Of a stretch of DNA of 32,636 nt, positions 15,570-23,146 are shown one piece after another (the first letter of the stretch is position 1; the number at the start of each line of letters is the position of its first letter). The notes under the pieces were generated by a model. It did not search any database, was not told the origin of the DNA, and worked only from the letters and a program-made list of their open reading frames with translations. The translations under genes were made by a program, and so were the position numbers. Source of the stretch: Ruminococcaceae bacterium UBA1425 (GTDB lineage: Bacteria; Bacillota; Clostridia; Oscillospirales; Acutalibacteraceae); the NCBI GenBank assembly GCA_002329365.1, contig DCUB01000020.1, positions 1 to 32,636 of the forward strand, given 5' to 3'.

Positions 15570-17858
15570 CTACTCGTCAAGATCGGCTATACCCATATTT
15601 GACTTGAAATATACAGTAACAACAGTGCCGTAGCTTACCTCTTTGCCGGCTTCGATGCTTTGCTTGTATGACATAAGCTCGCTTCCGAGCAGCGAATTTC
15701 CTGTAATGTTTACGTTTATTCCGGCGGCTGAAGCCTTGTTGACAGCCTGCGTTATGGTAAGATTTGTAAGGTCGGGCATTTCAACGGTTTCGGTTTTCGC
15801 GTCGTCTGATGTGTAAAGTATGACGACGCCGTTTTTAGGCACGCTCTGTCCCGCCGAGGGAATCTGCGAAAGCACCGTTCCGCCGCCGCCCTTCACCTTG
15901 CATGTAAGCTTTAGCGAAGATAACGCCTTCCTCGCGTCGTCAACCTTCATTCCCACCGTTTCGGGAGCGGTTATCTTCAGCGCCGCCAGCTCCTCGTCGG
16001 TGTATTGCGGCTCTACGTTAAGGTATTCGAGCGCGTTTGACAGCACCTCACCCGCGACGGGAGCGGCAATAGCACCGCCGCCGTGCGGCCCTACGGGGCT
16101 GTCTATAATAATGAGCATGGTTATAACCGGGTCGTCGGCGGGCGCGAAGCAGGTGAAGGACGCCCAGAAGGTGGAGGATATGCCCTCGCTCGTTTTTTGC
16201 GCGACCTTTTCGGACGTTCCCGTTTTGCCCGCTACTCTGTATCCGGCAACATACGCGTTTTTGCCCGTGCCCTCCTTGACAACGCCCTCCATCAGCTCGC
16301 GCATCGTTTCGGACGTCTTTTTGGATATTACCTGTCTTTTTGCCACGGGCTTTGTTTCCGATATCACGTTGCCGTCGGAATCAAGTATTTTCTTCACCAC
16401 ATAAGGGCGCATGAGATATCCGTCGTTCGCAATGGCGTTGCACGCGGTTATCATCTGCATCGGAGTTATCTGGAAGGTCTGACCGAACGAGGCGCTCGCT
16501 ACGTTCGACAGAATCATGTTGTCTATTTTGTAGTAGATTGAATTTGTTTCGGACGGAATGTCCACACCCGTCCTTTCAAGGAAACCGAACGCCTCGAAAT
16601 ACTTGTTGAAGCTGTCGATTCCAAGCCGCAGACCGCGTGTTATGAAAAACGGATTGCAGGAGTTTCTCAGGGCTTCCCTTATTGTCTGAACGCCGTGTCC
16701 CTGATGCCTGTGGCAGTTGTACTTTGAGCCTGCCGCCACCACGCTTCCCGTACAGCTGAACGTTTCGTTCATCGGCACAAGGTTTTCCTCAAGGAGCGCC
16801 GACGCCGTTATAATCTTGAAAACGGAGCCGGGCTCGTAGGTTTCGCTGACGCAGATATTTTTCCACTGCGAATACTGCGCCTCCTCGCGCGCCGCGCGTC
16901 TTTCCTTCGGGTCATCAATCGCGTCTATCCCGGCGGCCTTTTCGGTGTCGACAATTGTCCACGGCGACGACAGGTCGTAGTAGCCCTTTCCCCTGCTTGC
17001 CATTCCGAGTATAGCGCCTGTTTTCGTCTCCATTATTATACCCAGCGCCGTTTCGCATTTTGTATCTATATACGCCTGCTGAAGCGCGCTCTCAAGGTAA
17101 TTCTGAATGTATTCGTTGATGGTGAGGACAAGGCTGTTCCCCTGCTGCGCGTCGTAAACGCTTTTGTATTCAATGGGCATGCTGCTCGCGTTAATTCCGC
17201 CGTTCTGAGCCGTTATTATCCTGCCGGGAATCCCCGTAAGCTCCGTATTGTACTCCGCCTCAAGCCCTGCAAGCCCCGAATTCTCCGTGCCGATAAACCC
17301 TAAAAGACAGCTTGCGAAAAACGGCTTTGAATAATACCTTTTGACGTCGGGGTCAATGCCTATGTAATAGTTGTAGTAGATTTTTCTTTCGTTGCCGTTT
17401 TCGTCCTTTTCGGTGTGGTAGGTTTTCATGAACTCGGCTACCTTGTCGGCGTCCTCGTACTCGACCTTCGTCTTTATCTCCATATATTTGTAGCTTGTCA
17501 TGGAGCACTTTTCGCGAACGCTTTCCTCGGATACACCGAGTATTTCCGACAGATTTTTTACAATCGCTTCACGGACTTCAATGTTGTCACCGATAAGCGA
17601 AGGGTTGACATAAATCTTTTTTACGCTTGTGCTTTCGGCAAGCGGGTTCATGTTTGTGTCGTAGATTATTCCGCGCTCGGCGGCTATCACCGTGTCGTGA
17701 AGCTGATTGCCGGCCGCCTTCTCCCTGTAATAGTCGCCGTCGACAAGCTGGATACGCGCCAGGGCGATAACGCACGCTCCGAAGCAGAGCACGCAAATAA
17801 TGGACATAACAAGCATAGCCCGTAAGGTCAGGCGCTGACGCGAGGTTCTTACCGCCAT
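15570..17858 (-). CDS. Septal class B penicillin-binding protein with PASTA domains (FtsI/SpoVD type)
   Basis: 762 residues. One N-terminal membrane helix (about 14-37), a PBP dimerisation region, then the transpeptidase with SVFK (345-348), SCN (400-402) and KTG (545-547) motifs. Two PASTA repeats follow at roughly 645-710 and 715-755, a trait of SpoVD and Firmicutes PBPs. It cross-links septal (and perhaps spore cortex) peptidoglycan together with FtsW. I choose ATG 17858, nine bases behind GGGGGA, over TTG 17867. The gap before it is 120 bp and holds an internal direct repeat, perhaps an extra promoter. Vegetative FtsI and sporulation SpoVD cannot be told apart here. Confidence 0.93.
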   Translation of the reverse strand: MAVRTSRQRLTLRAMLVMSIICVLCFGACVIALARIQLVDGDYYREKAAGNQLHDTVIAAERGIIYDTNMNPLAESTSVKKIYVNPSLIGDNIEVREAIVKNLSEILGVSEESVREKCSMTSYKYMEIKTKVEYEDADKVAEFMKTYHTEKDENGNERKIYYNYYIGIDPDVKRYYSKPFFASCLLGFIGTENSGLAGLEAEYNTELTGIPGRIITAQNGGINASSMPIEYKSVYDAQQGNSLVLTINEYIQNYLESALQQAYIDTKCETALGIIMETKTGAILGMASRGKGYYDLSSPWTIVDTEKAAGIDAIDDPKERRAAREEAQYSQWKNICVSETYEPGSVFKIITASALLEENLVPMNETFSCTGSVVAAGSKYNCHRHQGHGVQTIREALRNSCNPFFITRGLRLGIDSFNKYFEAFGFLERTGVDIPSETNSIYYKIDNMILSNVASASFGQTFQITPMQMITACNAIANDGYLMRPYVVKKILDSDGNVISETKPVAKRQVISKKTSETMRELMEGVVKEGTGKNAYVAGYRVAGKTGTSEKVAQKTSEGISSTFWASFTCFAPADDPVITMLIIIDSPVGPHGGGAIAAPVAGEVLSNALEYLNVEPQYTDEELAALKITAPETVGMKVDDARKALSSLKLTCKVKGGGGTVLSQIPSAGQSVPKNGVVILYTSDDAKTETVEMPDLTNLTITQAVNKASAAGINVNITGNSLLGSELMSYKQSIEAGKEVSYGTVVTVYFKSNMGIADLDE

Positions 17859-17862
17859 ATCT

Positions 17863-17979
17863 GACAATCCCCCAAGAAAAGCGTAACCTCAAGGTGCAGT
17901 CCCACCTCAAGGTCTTAAGATTGTATAAGCACCGATAATTTATATGTGTGGGACAATCCGTTTGATAACCTCACCATGC
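17863..17979 (-). repeat. Imperfect direct repeat in the ftsL-PBP gap
   Basis: On the plus strand GACAATCC followed by TAACCTCA(AGG or CCA)TGC occurs at 17863-17897 and again at 17952-17979, with a third CCACCTCAAGGT at 17901-17913. The first copy overlaps the ribosome binding region of the transpeptidase gene. Between them, on the minus strand, lies an AT-rich CATATAA...TATACAAT stretch that could be a promoter. Confidence 0.45.
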
Positions 17980-17989
17980 AGACCGGCTG

Positions 17990-18499
17990 TTATTCACCGC
18001 TGTCGTCACAAACGGCTTCTCCGTTCGCGAGAATCACCTTATCGTCGCCCTCAACTACAAAATACTTTGTCTGGTACCTTTGTCTTTTGACCATGCCCAG
18101 CTCGTCTTTTGCAAATTTCTCTACGTTGTCGATTGAAATAAGCGAATTGAACTGTGCCGTAAGGCTGACATTTCTGCTTTGCGCCTCTTTTAGCGCTTCC
18201 GTGAGAACAGTTTCCTGCCTTGTAAGCTCCACGAGCCTGGCACGTTCGTAGACGAGCGAGCCGAACATCCCGAACAGCAGCGCGGAAACGGTGATAATCT
18301 TAACCGTCCGCTTAAAACGCGCCAGCAAATCCTCCCACGCCTGTTCGGCCGTTTTCGGCTTCGGACGCACAAGCTCCGGCTTTTTCGGAGGCGGGGGCGT
18401 GTAAGCGGGCGCGGCCGGACGGCGGGCGGGCTGCCGCATCTTTCGCAGCGGCTCGTAGCGTGATAAATCATAAGCGACGTTCCCGTTTCTTGCAGCCAT
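17990..18499 (-). CDS. ftsL: FtsL-like divisome protein
   Basis: 169 residues. The layout is that of FtsL/DivIC: cytoplasmic tail (1-64), one membrane helix (about 66-84), then a coiled coil (85-120) and the DNVEKFAKDELGMVKRQ box (125-140) common to the family. The tail is Pro-rich (PAAPAYTPPPPKKPELVRPKPK). Partners should be FtsQ and a DivIC-like protein, not present in this window. The start ATG 18499 has AAGGAC almost touching it, so initiation may be weak or coupled to rsmH, which ends 23 bp upstream. Confidence 0.8.
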   Translation of the reverse strand: MAARNGNVAYDLSRYEPLRKMRQPARRPAAPAYTPPPPKKPELVRPKPKTAEQAWEDLLARFKRTVKIITVSALLFGMFGSLVYERARLVELTRQETVLTEALKEAQSRNVSLTAQFNSLISIDNVEKFAKDELGMVKRQRYQTKYFVVEGDDKVILANGEAVCDDSGE

Positions 18500-18522
18500 G
18501 TCCTTCGCCTGCCTTTTATCAG

Positions 18523-19440
18523 TCAGTATTTTTCAATAACCCTCAGCTTCGCGCTCCTGCTTCTCGGGTTTTCCGCGATTTCCGCTTCGCCGGGCGTCTT
18601 TGCCCTGAACGGCAGGAAGCCTTGAGGCTTTTTGCCGCAGACGCAAACGGGGAAATCGGGCGGGCATGTACAGCCCACGCAGTATGAAGCAAAAACCTTT
18701 TTGACGGTTCTGTCCTCAAGCGAGTGAAACGTAATGACACCCAGCCTGCCGCCGGATTTAAGGCAGCCGAACAAATCGGAAACCGCCGTCCCGAGCAATT
18801 CAAGCTCGCCGTTTACCTCGATTCGCAGCGCCTGAAACGTTTTCCGCGCCGGATGTCCGCCGCGCCTTGCCGCCGCCGGAACACAGGAGCCGATAATATC
18901 GGCAAGACGTCCCGTTGTCATTACAGGCTCCTTTTCGCGTTCCCTTACAATGCCGCGCGCTATTGACGGCGCGTATTTTTCCTCGCCGTAGGCGTAAATA
19001 ATTCTTTGCAGCTCCTTTTGCGGGAGCGTGTTTACAACATCTGCGGCGCTTCGTCCGCTCATGCTCATCCTCATATCGAGCGGCGCATCGTGATGGTAGG
19101 AAAAGCCTCTTTCGGGTGTGTCAAGCTGGTGAGAGCTGACGCCGAGGTCTGCCAGTATTCCGTCTGCGCCGTCGATATCAAGGTTTGAAAGAATGTTTTT
19201 TATGTTGAAAAAGTTGTCGTTGACAATTGTTACAAAGCTGCCGGAAAACCTTTTTTGCAGAGCCGCTACGGCCTGCGGATCCCTGTCAATGGCTATCAGG
19301 CGACCGCCCGGAAGCCTGCCGAGTATCTCCGCCGAATGACCTCCGCCGCCTGCCGTGCAGTCTATATAAGTCCCGCCCGGGCGCACATTTAAAGCGTCCA
19401 CAGCCTCGCGGAGCATGACCGGCTTATGACTAAAATCCAT
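18523..19440 (-). CDS. rsmH: 16S rRNA (cytosine1402-N4)-methyltransferase
   Basis: 305 residues. RsmH (MraW) methylates C1402 at the ribosomal P site using SAM. The N-terminal HKPVMLREAVDAL, the SAM site DCTAGGGGHSAEIL and LGVSSHQLDTPERGFSY, and the C-terminal RSAKLRVIEKY are typical, and the length is right. It is second in the dcw cluster as usual. Ribosome binding site is a modest GGGGTAG. Confidence 0.97.
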   Translation of the reverse strand: MDFSHKPVMLREAVDALNVRPGGTYIDCTAGGGGHSAEILGRLPGGRLIAIDRDPQAVAALQKRFSGSFVTIVNDNFFNIKNILSNLDIDGADGILADLGVSSHQLDTPERGFSYHHDAPLDMRMSMSGRSAADVVNTLPQKELQRIIYAYGEEKYAPSIARGIVREREKEPVMTTGRLADIIGSCVPAAARRGGHPARKTFQALRIEVNGELELLGTAVSDLFGCLKSGGRLGVITFHSLEDRTVKKVFASYCVGCTCPPDFPVCVCGKKPQGFLPFRAKTPGEAEIAENPRSRSAKLRVIEKY

Positions 19441-19464
19441 TTATTCTACCCCGTACCGCAGTTA

Positions 19465-19896
19465 TCAGAACGCAAGGTCGAACTCGGGCATTTCGCCGTT
19501 ATTCTCAAGCTCGCTGTACATGGCGTTCCATTCCTCGGCCGCCCAGATTTCGGCGCGCCGCCCGGCTCCGAGTATAAACACGTCCTTTTGTATATTCGCG
19601 AATTCGACGAACCGTTTGCTTATAGTGATACGCCCCTGCTTGTCCACCTCGGCTATATCGCTGTTGAACCTTATGAATCTTTGCCGGCGCGTTAAATCCC
19701 TTGACGGCTCGTTTTCGTTTAGCTTTTGCATCAGCTCGTCCCAGCTTTCGTTGCTGTAGGCGAAAATGCATCTGTCACCGTTCGGCGGCAGGCAGAGAAC
19801 AAAATTGTCGCCGAGCAGCATACGCAGCTTCGACGGCACAGACAGCCTGTTTTTTTGGTCTATCGTATGCCAGTATTGTCCCAGAAGCTCTGCCAC
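19465..19896 (-). CDS. mraZ: Transcriptional regulator MraZ
   Basis: 143 residues, exactly the family length. Two AbrB-like halves are seen (GQYWHTIDQKNRLSVPSKLR and EVDKQGRITISKRF). MraZ binds direct repeats ahead of its own operon and tunes dcw transcription. The start is GTG 19896: AAAGGGGGG lies six bases upstream and the family sequence begins there, whereas an upstream in-frame extension to 19983 is leader DNA. It is the first gene of the operon. Confidence 0.95.
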   Translation of the reverse strand: MAELLGQYWHTIDQKNRLSVPSKLRMLLGDNFVLCLPPNGDRCIFAYSNESWDELMQKLNENEPSRDLTRRQRFIRFNSDIAEVDKQGRITISKRFVEFANIQKDVFILGAGRRAEIWAAEEWNAMYSELENNGEMPEFDLAF

Positions 19897-19957
19897 AGGC
19901 CGCCCCCCTTTGAGATGTAATATGTAAGAAGTAAGAGGTAAGAGATGTGTATTTTTA

Positions 19958-19986
19958 TGCCTATTCGTGCCTCTGCTCCCCACTTT
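19958..19986 (-). promoter_or_regulatory. Possible MraZ operator
   Basis: On the minus strand the leader starts AAAGTGGGGAGCA, then GAGGCACGAA, then TAGGCATAAA: three GG(G/C) cores spaced exactly 10 bp, immediately after the -10 box. Known MraZ sites are TGGGN repeats at 10-bp spacing or AAAGTGKG repeats. Only the first unit is a good match, so this is inferred from position and period. Confidence 0.45.
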
Positions 19987-19992
19987 GTACCT

Positions 19993-20021
19993 ATTATAAC
20001 TAATATTCTCCCCTAAATCAA
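19993..20021 (-). promoter_or_regulatory. Sigma-A promoter of the dcw operon
   Basis: TTGATT (20021-20016), a 17-bp spacer and a perfect TATAAT (19998-19993), about 95 bp ahead of the mraZ GTG. An AT-rich inverted repeat (arms 20033-20042 and 20045-20054) lies just upstream like an UP element. Confidence 0.8.
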
Positions 20022-20106
20022 CCCCTTATGCAAATTAATTTTTCAAAATTAGTTGTAATAAAGCTATACGATACAATATGTTGTACCGAAAAAAAAGATT
20101 TAACGC

Positions 20107-20135
20107 TTGACAACAGGGCTGTCCTGTTTTATAAT
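20107..20135 (+). promoter_or_regulatory. Consensus sigma-A promoter of thiT
   Basis: TTGACA (20107-20112), 17 bp, TATAAT (20130-20135): a full consensus match. The spacer holds the inverted repeat AACAGG-GCTGT-CCTGTT. A strong promoter fits control by the downstream TPP riboswitch. Confidence 0.9.
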
Positions 20136-20157
20136 CTGTCCGACAACAGAATATGCC

Positions 20158-20246
20158 AAGGGGGTGCTGATGTTATCGGCTGAGATTGAAACTGAAAGTT
20201 TCTGACCCCATGAACCTGATGCGGGTAATGCCGACGTAGGAATTGT
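20158..20246 (+). ncRNA. TPP riboswitch (THI element)
   Basis: The conserved pieces occur in order: GGGGTGCT (20161-20168), GGCTGAGATT (20178-20187), GACCCCATGAACCTGATGCGGG (20204-20225, overlapping the thiamin-binding core) and TAATGCCGACGTAGGAA (20226-20242). Binding of thiamin pyrophosphate should favour the terminator at 20254 and shut off thiT. Confidence 0.95.
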
Positions 20247-20253
20247 TTTTATA

Positions 20254-20286
20254 ATGCCGTCGGAATTCCGATTGGCATATTTTTTT
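20254..20286 (+). terminator. Riboswitch-controlled terminator
   Basis: ATGCC (20254-20258) pairs with GGCAT (20274-20278) around the self-complementary TCGGAATTCCGA, followed by AT and a T run to 20286. It is the expression platform of the TPP riboswitch. Confidence 0.85.
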
Positions 20287-20290
20287 GTTC

Positions 20291-20319
20291 CTTCGGGCAA
20301 AATACGGATTGCCCGGAAG
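20291..20319 (+). promoter_or_regulatory. Second hairpin between riboswitch terminator and thiT
   Basis: CTTCGGGCAA (20291-20300) pairs fully with TTGCCCGGAAG (20309-20319, one bulged G) over an 8-nt loop. No T run follows, so it is not a terminator; it sits 15 bp ahead of the ribosome binding site and may affect mRNA stability or spacing. Confidence 0.6.
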
Positions 20320-20347
20320 CTCATGTTATCTTGAAAGGGGCATAATA

Positions 20348-20977
20348 ATGAACAAAAAAACTCAGCGTCTTACGGTAAGCGGTATATTTATCGCGCTTTC
20401 AACAGTGATGTCGTTTGTAACTCTCGCCCGGCTTCCTTACGGCGGCTCGATTACGCCGCTTAGCATGCTGCCCGTTGTGATGCTTGCCTACATGTACGGC
20501 GTAAAATGGGGAATGCTGTCTGGTTTTGTGTACGGGCTTATTCAGGCGGTGTTCGACGCGGCTGTGTCGTCGGCGTTTGCCGGTCAGAGCGCGGGCGCGG
20601 TGCTCGGCATTCTGTTTTTCGACTTTGCCGCGGCATTTTCCGTCCTCGGACTCGCAGGCATCTTCAGAGGGAAAATAAAAAATCACAGCGTCGCGTTCAT
20701 GCTCGGCACGCTGCTGTCTACTATACTCCGGTACGTCGCGCATATCGTTTCGGGCTGCATATTTTTCGGCAGCTACGCGGAGTGGTTTTTCACGCAGGAA
20801 TCCGCCTCGTCGTTCGGCGCGAAAATACTTGAAACATACGGCGGAGCAAAGCTTATACTCATATATTCCTCTATATATAACGGCAGCTACATGATACCCG
20901 AAATAGTGATGACAACCGCCGCGGCGGCTCTTATTATAGCCGTAAAGCCGTTACGCCGCGAAATAATCAAGGACTGA
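20348..20977 (+). CDS. thiT: Energy-coupled thiamine transporter substrate-binding subunit ThiT
   Basis: 209 residues with six membrane helices. ThiT is the S component that binds thiamin and docks on an ECF transporter module (EcfA/A'/T, not in this window). ARLPYGGSITPLSMLPVVMLAYMYGVKWGMLSGFVYG matches the ThiT signature region (L1 loop and helix). The TPP riboswitch upstream supports thiamin as substrate. ATG 20348 is chosen because AAAGGGG precedes it and the preceding 21 codons of the open frame run through the hairpin. Confidence 0.9.
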   Translation: MNKKTQRLTVSGIFIALSTVMSFVTLARLPYGGSITPLSMLPVVMLAYMYGVKWGMLSGFVYGLIQAVFDAAVSSAFAGQSAGAVLGILFFDFAAAFSVLGLAGIFRGKIKNHSVAFMLGTLLSTILRYVAHIVSGCIFFGSYAEWFFTQESASSFGAKILETYGGAKLILIYSSIYNGSYMIPEIVMTTAAAALIIAVKPLRREIIKD

Positions 20978-21019
20978 TTATATGATGAATAACGCATTGC
21001 ATTTATAGCCTTAGCGTAA

Positions 21020-21039
21020 GGACACGGCGAGCCGTGTCC
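21020..21039. repeat. Second type of short palindrome
   Basis: GGACACGGC-GA-GCCGTGTCC: two 9-bp arms with a 2-nt centre, the same build as the GGAACGGTC family but different in sequence, 12 bp from the next copy of that family. It is the only copy I see in the window. Confidence 0.5.
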
Positions 21040-21051
21040 GAATCTTTATAC

Positions 21052-21100
21052 GGAACGGTCTTGACCGTTCCGAAATTTAAGCATACATCCCTTTTTATGT
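21052..21100 (-). repeat. Dispersed palindromic repeat, copy between thiT and cysK
   Basis: Hairpin GGAACGGTC-TT-GACCGTTCC at 21052-21071. On the minus strand it is preceded by AAAAAGGGATGTATGCTTAAATTTC, the same left flank as the copy at 5343-5420. The region 20978-21171 holds no gene: this repeat, the palindrome at 21020 and the cysK promoter. Confidence 0.7.
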
Positions 21101-21110
21101 GCTGTTCGTG

Positions 21111-21139
21111 TTGCAAAAAGACTGTCGGTATGATATAGT
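21111..21139 (+). promoter_or_regulatory. Sigma-A promoter of cysK
   Basis: TTGCAA (21111-21116), 17 bp, TATAGT (21134-21139), about 30 bp before the start codon. The leader is short and shows no T-box or other riboswitch. Confidence 0.65.
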
Positions 21140-21171
21140 AATATTTAATAATTTATGAAAGATGTGGTTCT

Positions 21172-22107
21172 TTGGCGATTATTTGCAGGAGCTTTTCCGA
21201 TCTGATAGGCAACACGCCGATGCTTGAGCTTCACAAAATTAAAAACAAGCTGAACTTAAGGGCGACGATTATCGCAAAGCTTGAATTTTTCAATCCAGCG
21301 GGGAGCGTAAAGGACAGAATCGCGTATGAAATGATTGTCGATGCGGAAAAACGCGGAAGACTTACGCCCGGATGCACAATTATAGAACCGACAAGCGGAA
21401 ACACGGGCATAGGCATCGCGGCAGTCGCCGCCTCAAAGGGCTATCGCGTAATACTTACAATGCCCGAAAGTATGAGTGTCGAGCGCCGCCTGCTGCTTTC
21501 GGCGTACGGCGCCGAAATAGTTCTTACGGACGCCGCTCTCGGCATGCAGGGCGCCGTCGACAAAGCAAACGAGTTAGCTGAAGAAATCGAAGGCAGCTGC
21601 ATTTTAGGGCAGTTCACAAATCCCGCCAACCCTTTCACGCATTTCAAAACGACCGGGGCGGAAATTTTCGAACAGACTTCGGGAATGCTCGACTTCTTCG
21701 TCGCGAGCGTAGGAACGGGCGGCACAATAACGGGCGTGGGCGAACACATCAAGATGAAAAAAACCGGCATCAGGATTGTCGCCGTTGAGCCGGCTTCCTC
21801 CCCCGTTTTGTCCGAGGGCAAGTCGGGCAGCCACGGGATTCAGGGTATCGGCGCCGGCTTTGTGCCGGAGGTGCTCAACAGAAAAATTATCGACGACATA
21901 ATAACCGTCACCGACGAGGAAGCGTTCGAAGCCGCCTCAATAATGGCAAAAACAGAGGGTATACTAATAGGCATATCGTCGGGGGCCGCCCTTCACGCCG
22001 CTATTAAGCTTGCGGAAGATTACGATAACAGAAACAAGCTTATTGTGGTGCTTCTTCCCGACTCCGGCGAAAGATACCTTTCAACGCCGATGATTGATCA
22101 CCGATAG
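21172..22107 (+). CDS. cysK: Cysteine synthase (O-acetylserine sulfhydrylase)
   Basis: 311 residues, normal for CysK, which makes cysteine from O-acetylserine and sulfide with PLP. The PLP lysine lies in NPAGSVKDR (K47), PTSGNTGIG (73-81) binds substrate carboxylate, and SVGTGGTITG binds the cofactor phosphate. The only suitable start is TTG 21172, giving the family's usual N-terminus (SFSDLIGNTPMLEL); its ribosome binding site is weak. The stop is TAG, 13 bp before rmlB, so the following genes may be cotranscribed. Confidence 0.95.
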   Translation: MAIICRSFSDLIGNTPMLELHKIKNKLNLRATIIAKLEFFNPAGSVKDRIAYEMIVDAEKRGRLTPGCTIIEPTSGNTGIGIAAVAASKGYRVILTMPESMSVERRLLLSAYGAEIVLTDAALGMQGAVDKANELAEEIEGSCILGQFTNPANPFTHFKTTGAEIFEQTSGMLDFFVASVGTGGTITGVGEHIKMKKTGIRIVAVEPASSPVLSEGKSGSHGIQGIGAGFVPEVLNRKIIDDIITVTDEEAFEAASIMAKTEGILIGISSGAALHAAIKLAEDYDNRNKLIVVLLPDSGERYLSTPMIDHR

Positions 22108-22120
22108 GGGAATGATGTTT

Positions 22121-23146
22121 ATGAAGCTTCTTGTAACAGGCGGCGCCGGATTCATCGGCAGCAATTTCATCTATTATATACTTAATAAATACGCTGATTA
22201 CAAGGTCGTCTGCGCCGACAGCCTTACCTACGCCGGCAACTGCATCACACTGAAAAATGTCCTCGAAAACGATAATTTCAGCTTCGTCAAGGTCGATATC
22301 TGCGACAGGACAAGCATATATGAGCTTTTTGAGCAGGAAGCGTTCGACGTCGTTGTCAATTTCGCCGCCGAAAGCCATGTCGACCGTTCCATAGAAAATC
22401 CCGAGGTGTTTCTGAAAACAAATATCCTCGGAACTCAGGTACTGCTCGACGCGTGCTTAAAGTTCGGCACAAAAAGGTTTCATCAGGTGTCGACCGACGA
22501 GGTTTACGGAGACCTTCCCGTCGACCGTCCCGACCTGTTCTTCACCGAGGAAACGCCTATACACACGTCAAGTCCGTATTCGGCGTCAAAAGCCTCCTCC
22601 GACCTGCTTGCAATGGCATACTTCAGGACTTATTCCCTGCCTGTGACAATCTCGCGCTGCTCCAACAACTACGGCCCCTACCAGTTTCCCGAAAAACTTA
22701 TTCCCCTTATGATAATGAAGGCTCGCCGCGGCGAGCCTCTGCCCGTTTACGGGAACGGGCTTAACGTGCGCGACTGGCTTCATGTCGACGACCACTGCCG
22801 CGCCGTCGATTTGATTATCCACGGCGGAAGGGCCGGCGAGGTCTACAACGTCGGCGGCCATAACGAGAGGACTAATATCGACGTTGTAAAGATTATTCTG
22901 AAAAAACTTTCGAAGCCCGAAAGCCTTATAACCTTTGTCCCAGACAGAAAGGGGCACGACCGCCGCTACGCCATCTGCCCCGACAAGATTGGAAGCGAGC
23001 TCGGCTGGCGTCCTCAAATATTGTTTGACGAGGGCATTGTTAATACTATAAACTGGTATCTCGACAATGACGCGTGGCTTCGCGCCATTGAAAGCGGAGA
23101 ATATATTGAGCAAAACAAAAAAATGAAAAGGTGGGCAAAAAAATGA
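22121..23146 (+). CDS. rmlB: dTDP-glucose 4,6-dehydratase
   Basis: 341 residues. RmlB converts dTDP-glucose to dTDP-4-keto-6-deoxyglucose, the branch point for rhamnose and other deoxysugars of surface polysaccharides. The NAD site TGGAGFIGS (6-14), the catalytic STDEVYG (124-130: T125, D126, E127) and YSASK (Y153, K157) are intact. Start ATG 22121 is nine bases behind AGGGGA; ATGs at 22112 and 22115 are too close. Other rml genes (rmlA, C, D) are not present here, so the product's fate is unknown. Its stop overlaps the next gene (ATGA). Confidence 0.93.
   Translation: MKLLVTGGAGFIGSNFIYYILNKYADYKVVCADSLTYAGNCITLKNVLENDNFSFVKVDICDRTSIYELFEQEAFDVVVNFAAESHVDRSIENPEVFLKTNILGTQVLLDACLKFGTKRFHQVSTDEVYGDLPVDRPDLFFTEETPIHTSSPYSASKASSDLLAMAYFRTYSLPVTISRCSNNYGPYQFPEKLIPLMIMKARRGEPLPVYGNGLNVRDWLHVDDHCRAVDLIIHGGRAGEVYNVGGHNERTNIDVVKIILKKLSKPESLITFVPDRKGHDRRYAICPDKIGSELGWRPQILFDEGIVNTINWYLDNDAWLRAIESGEYIEQNKKMKRWAKK

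Noticed and set aside
19924..19947. Tandem heptamers as a CRISPR fragment
   Set aside because: Units are 7 bp with no spacers; no cas genes in the window.
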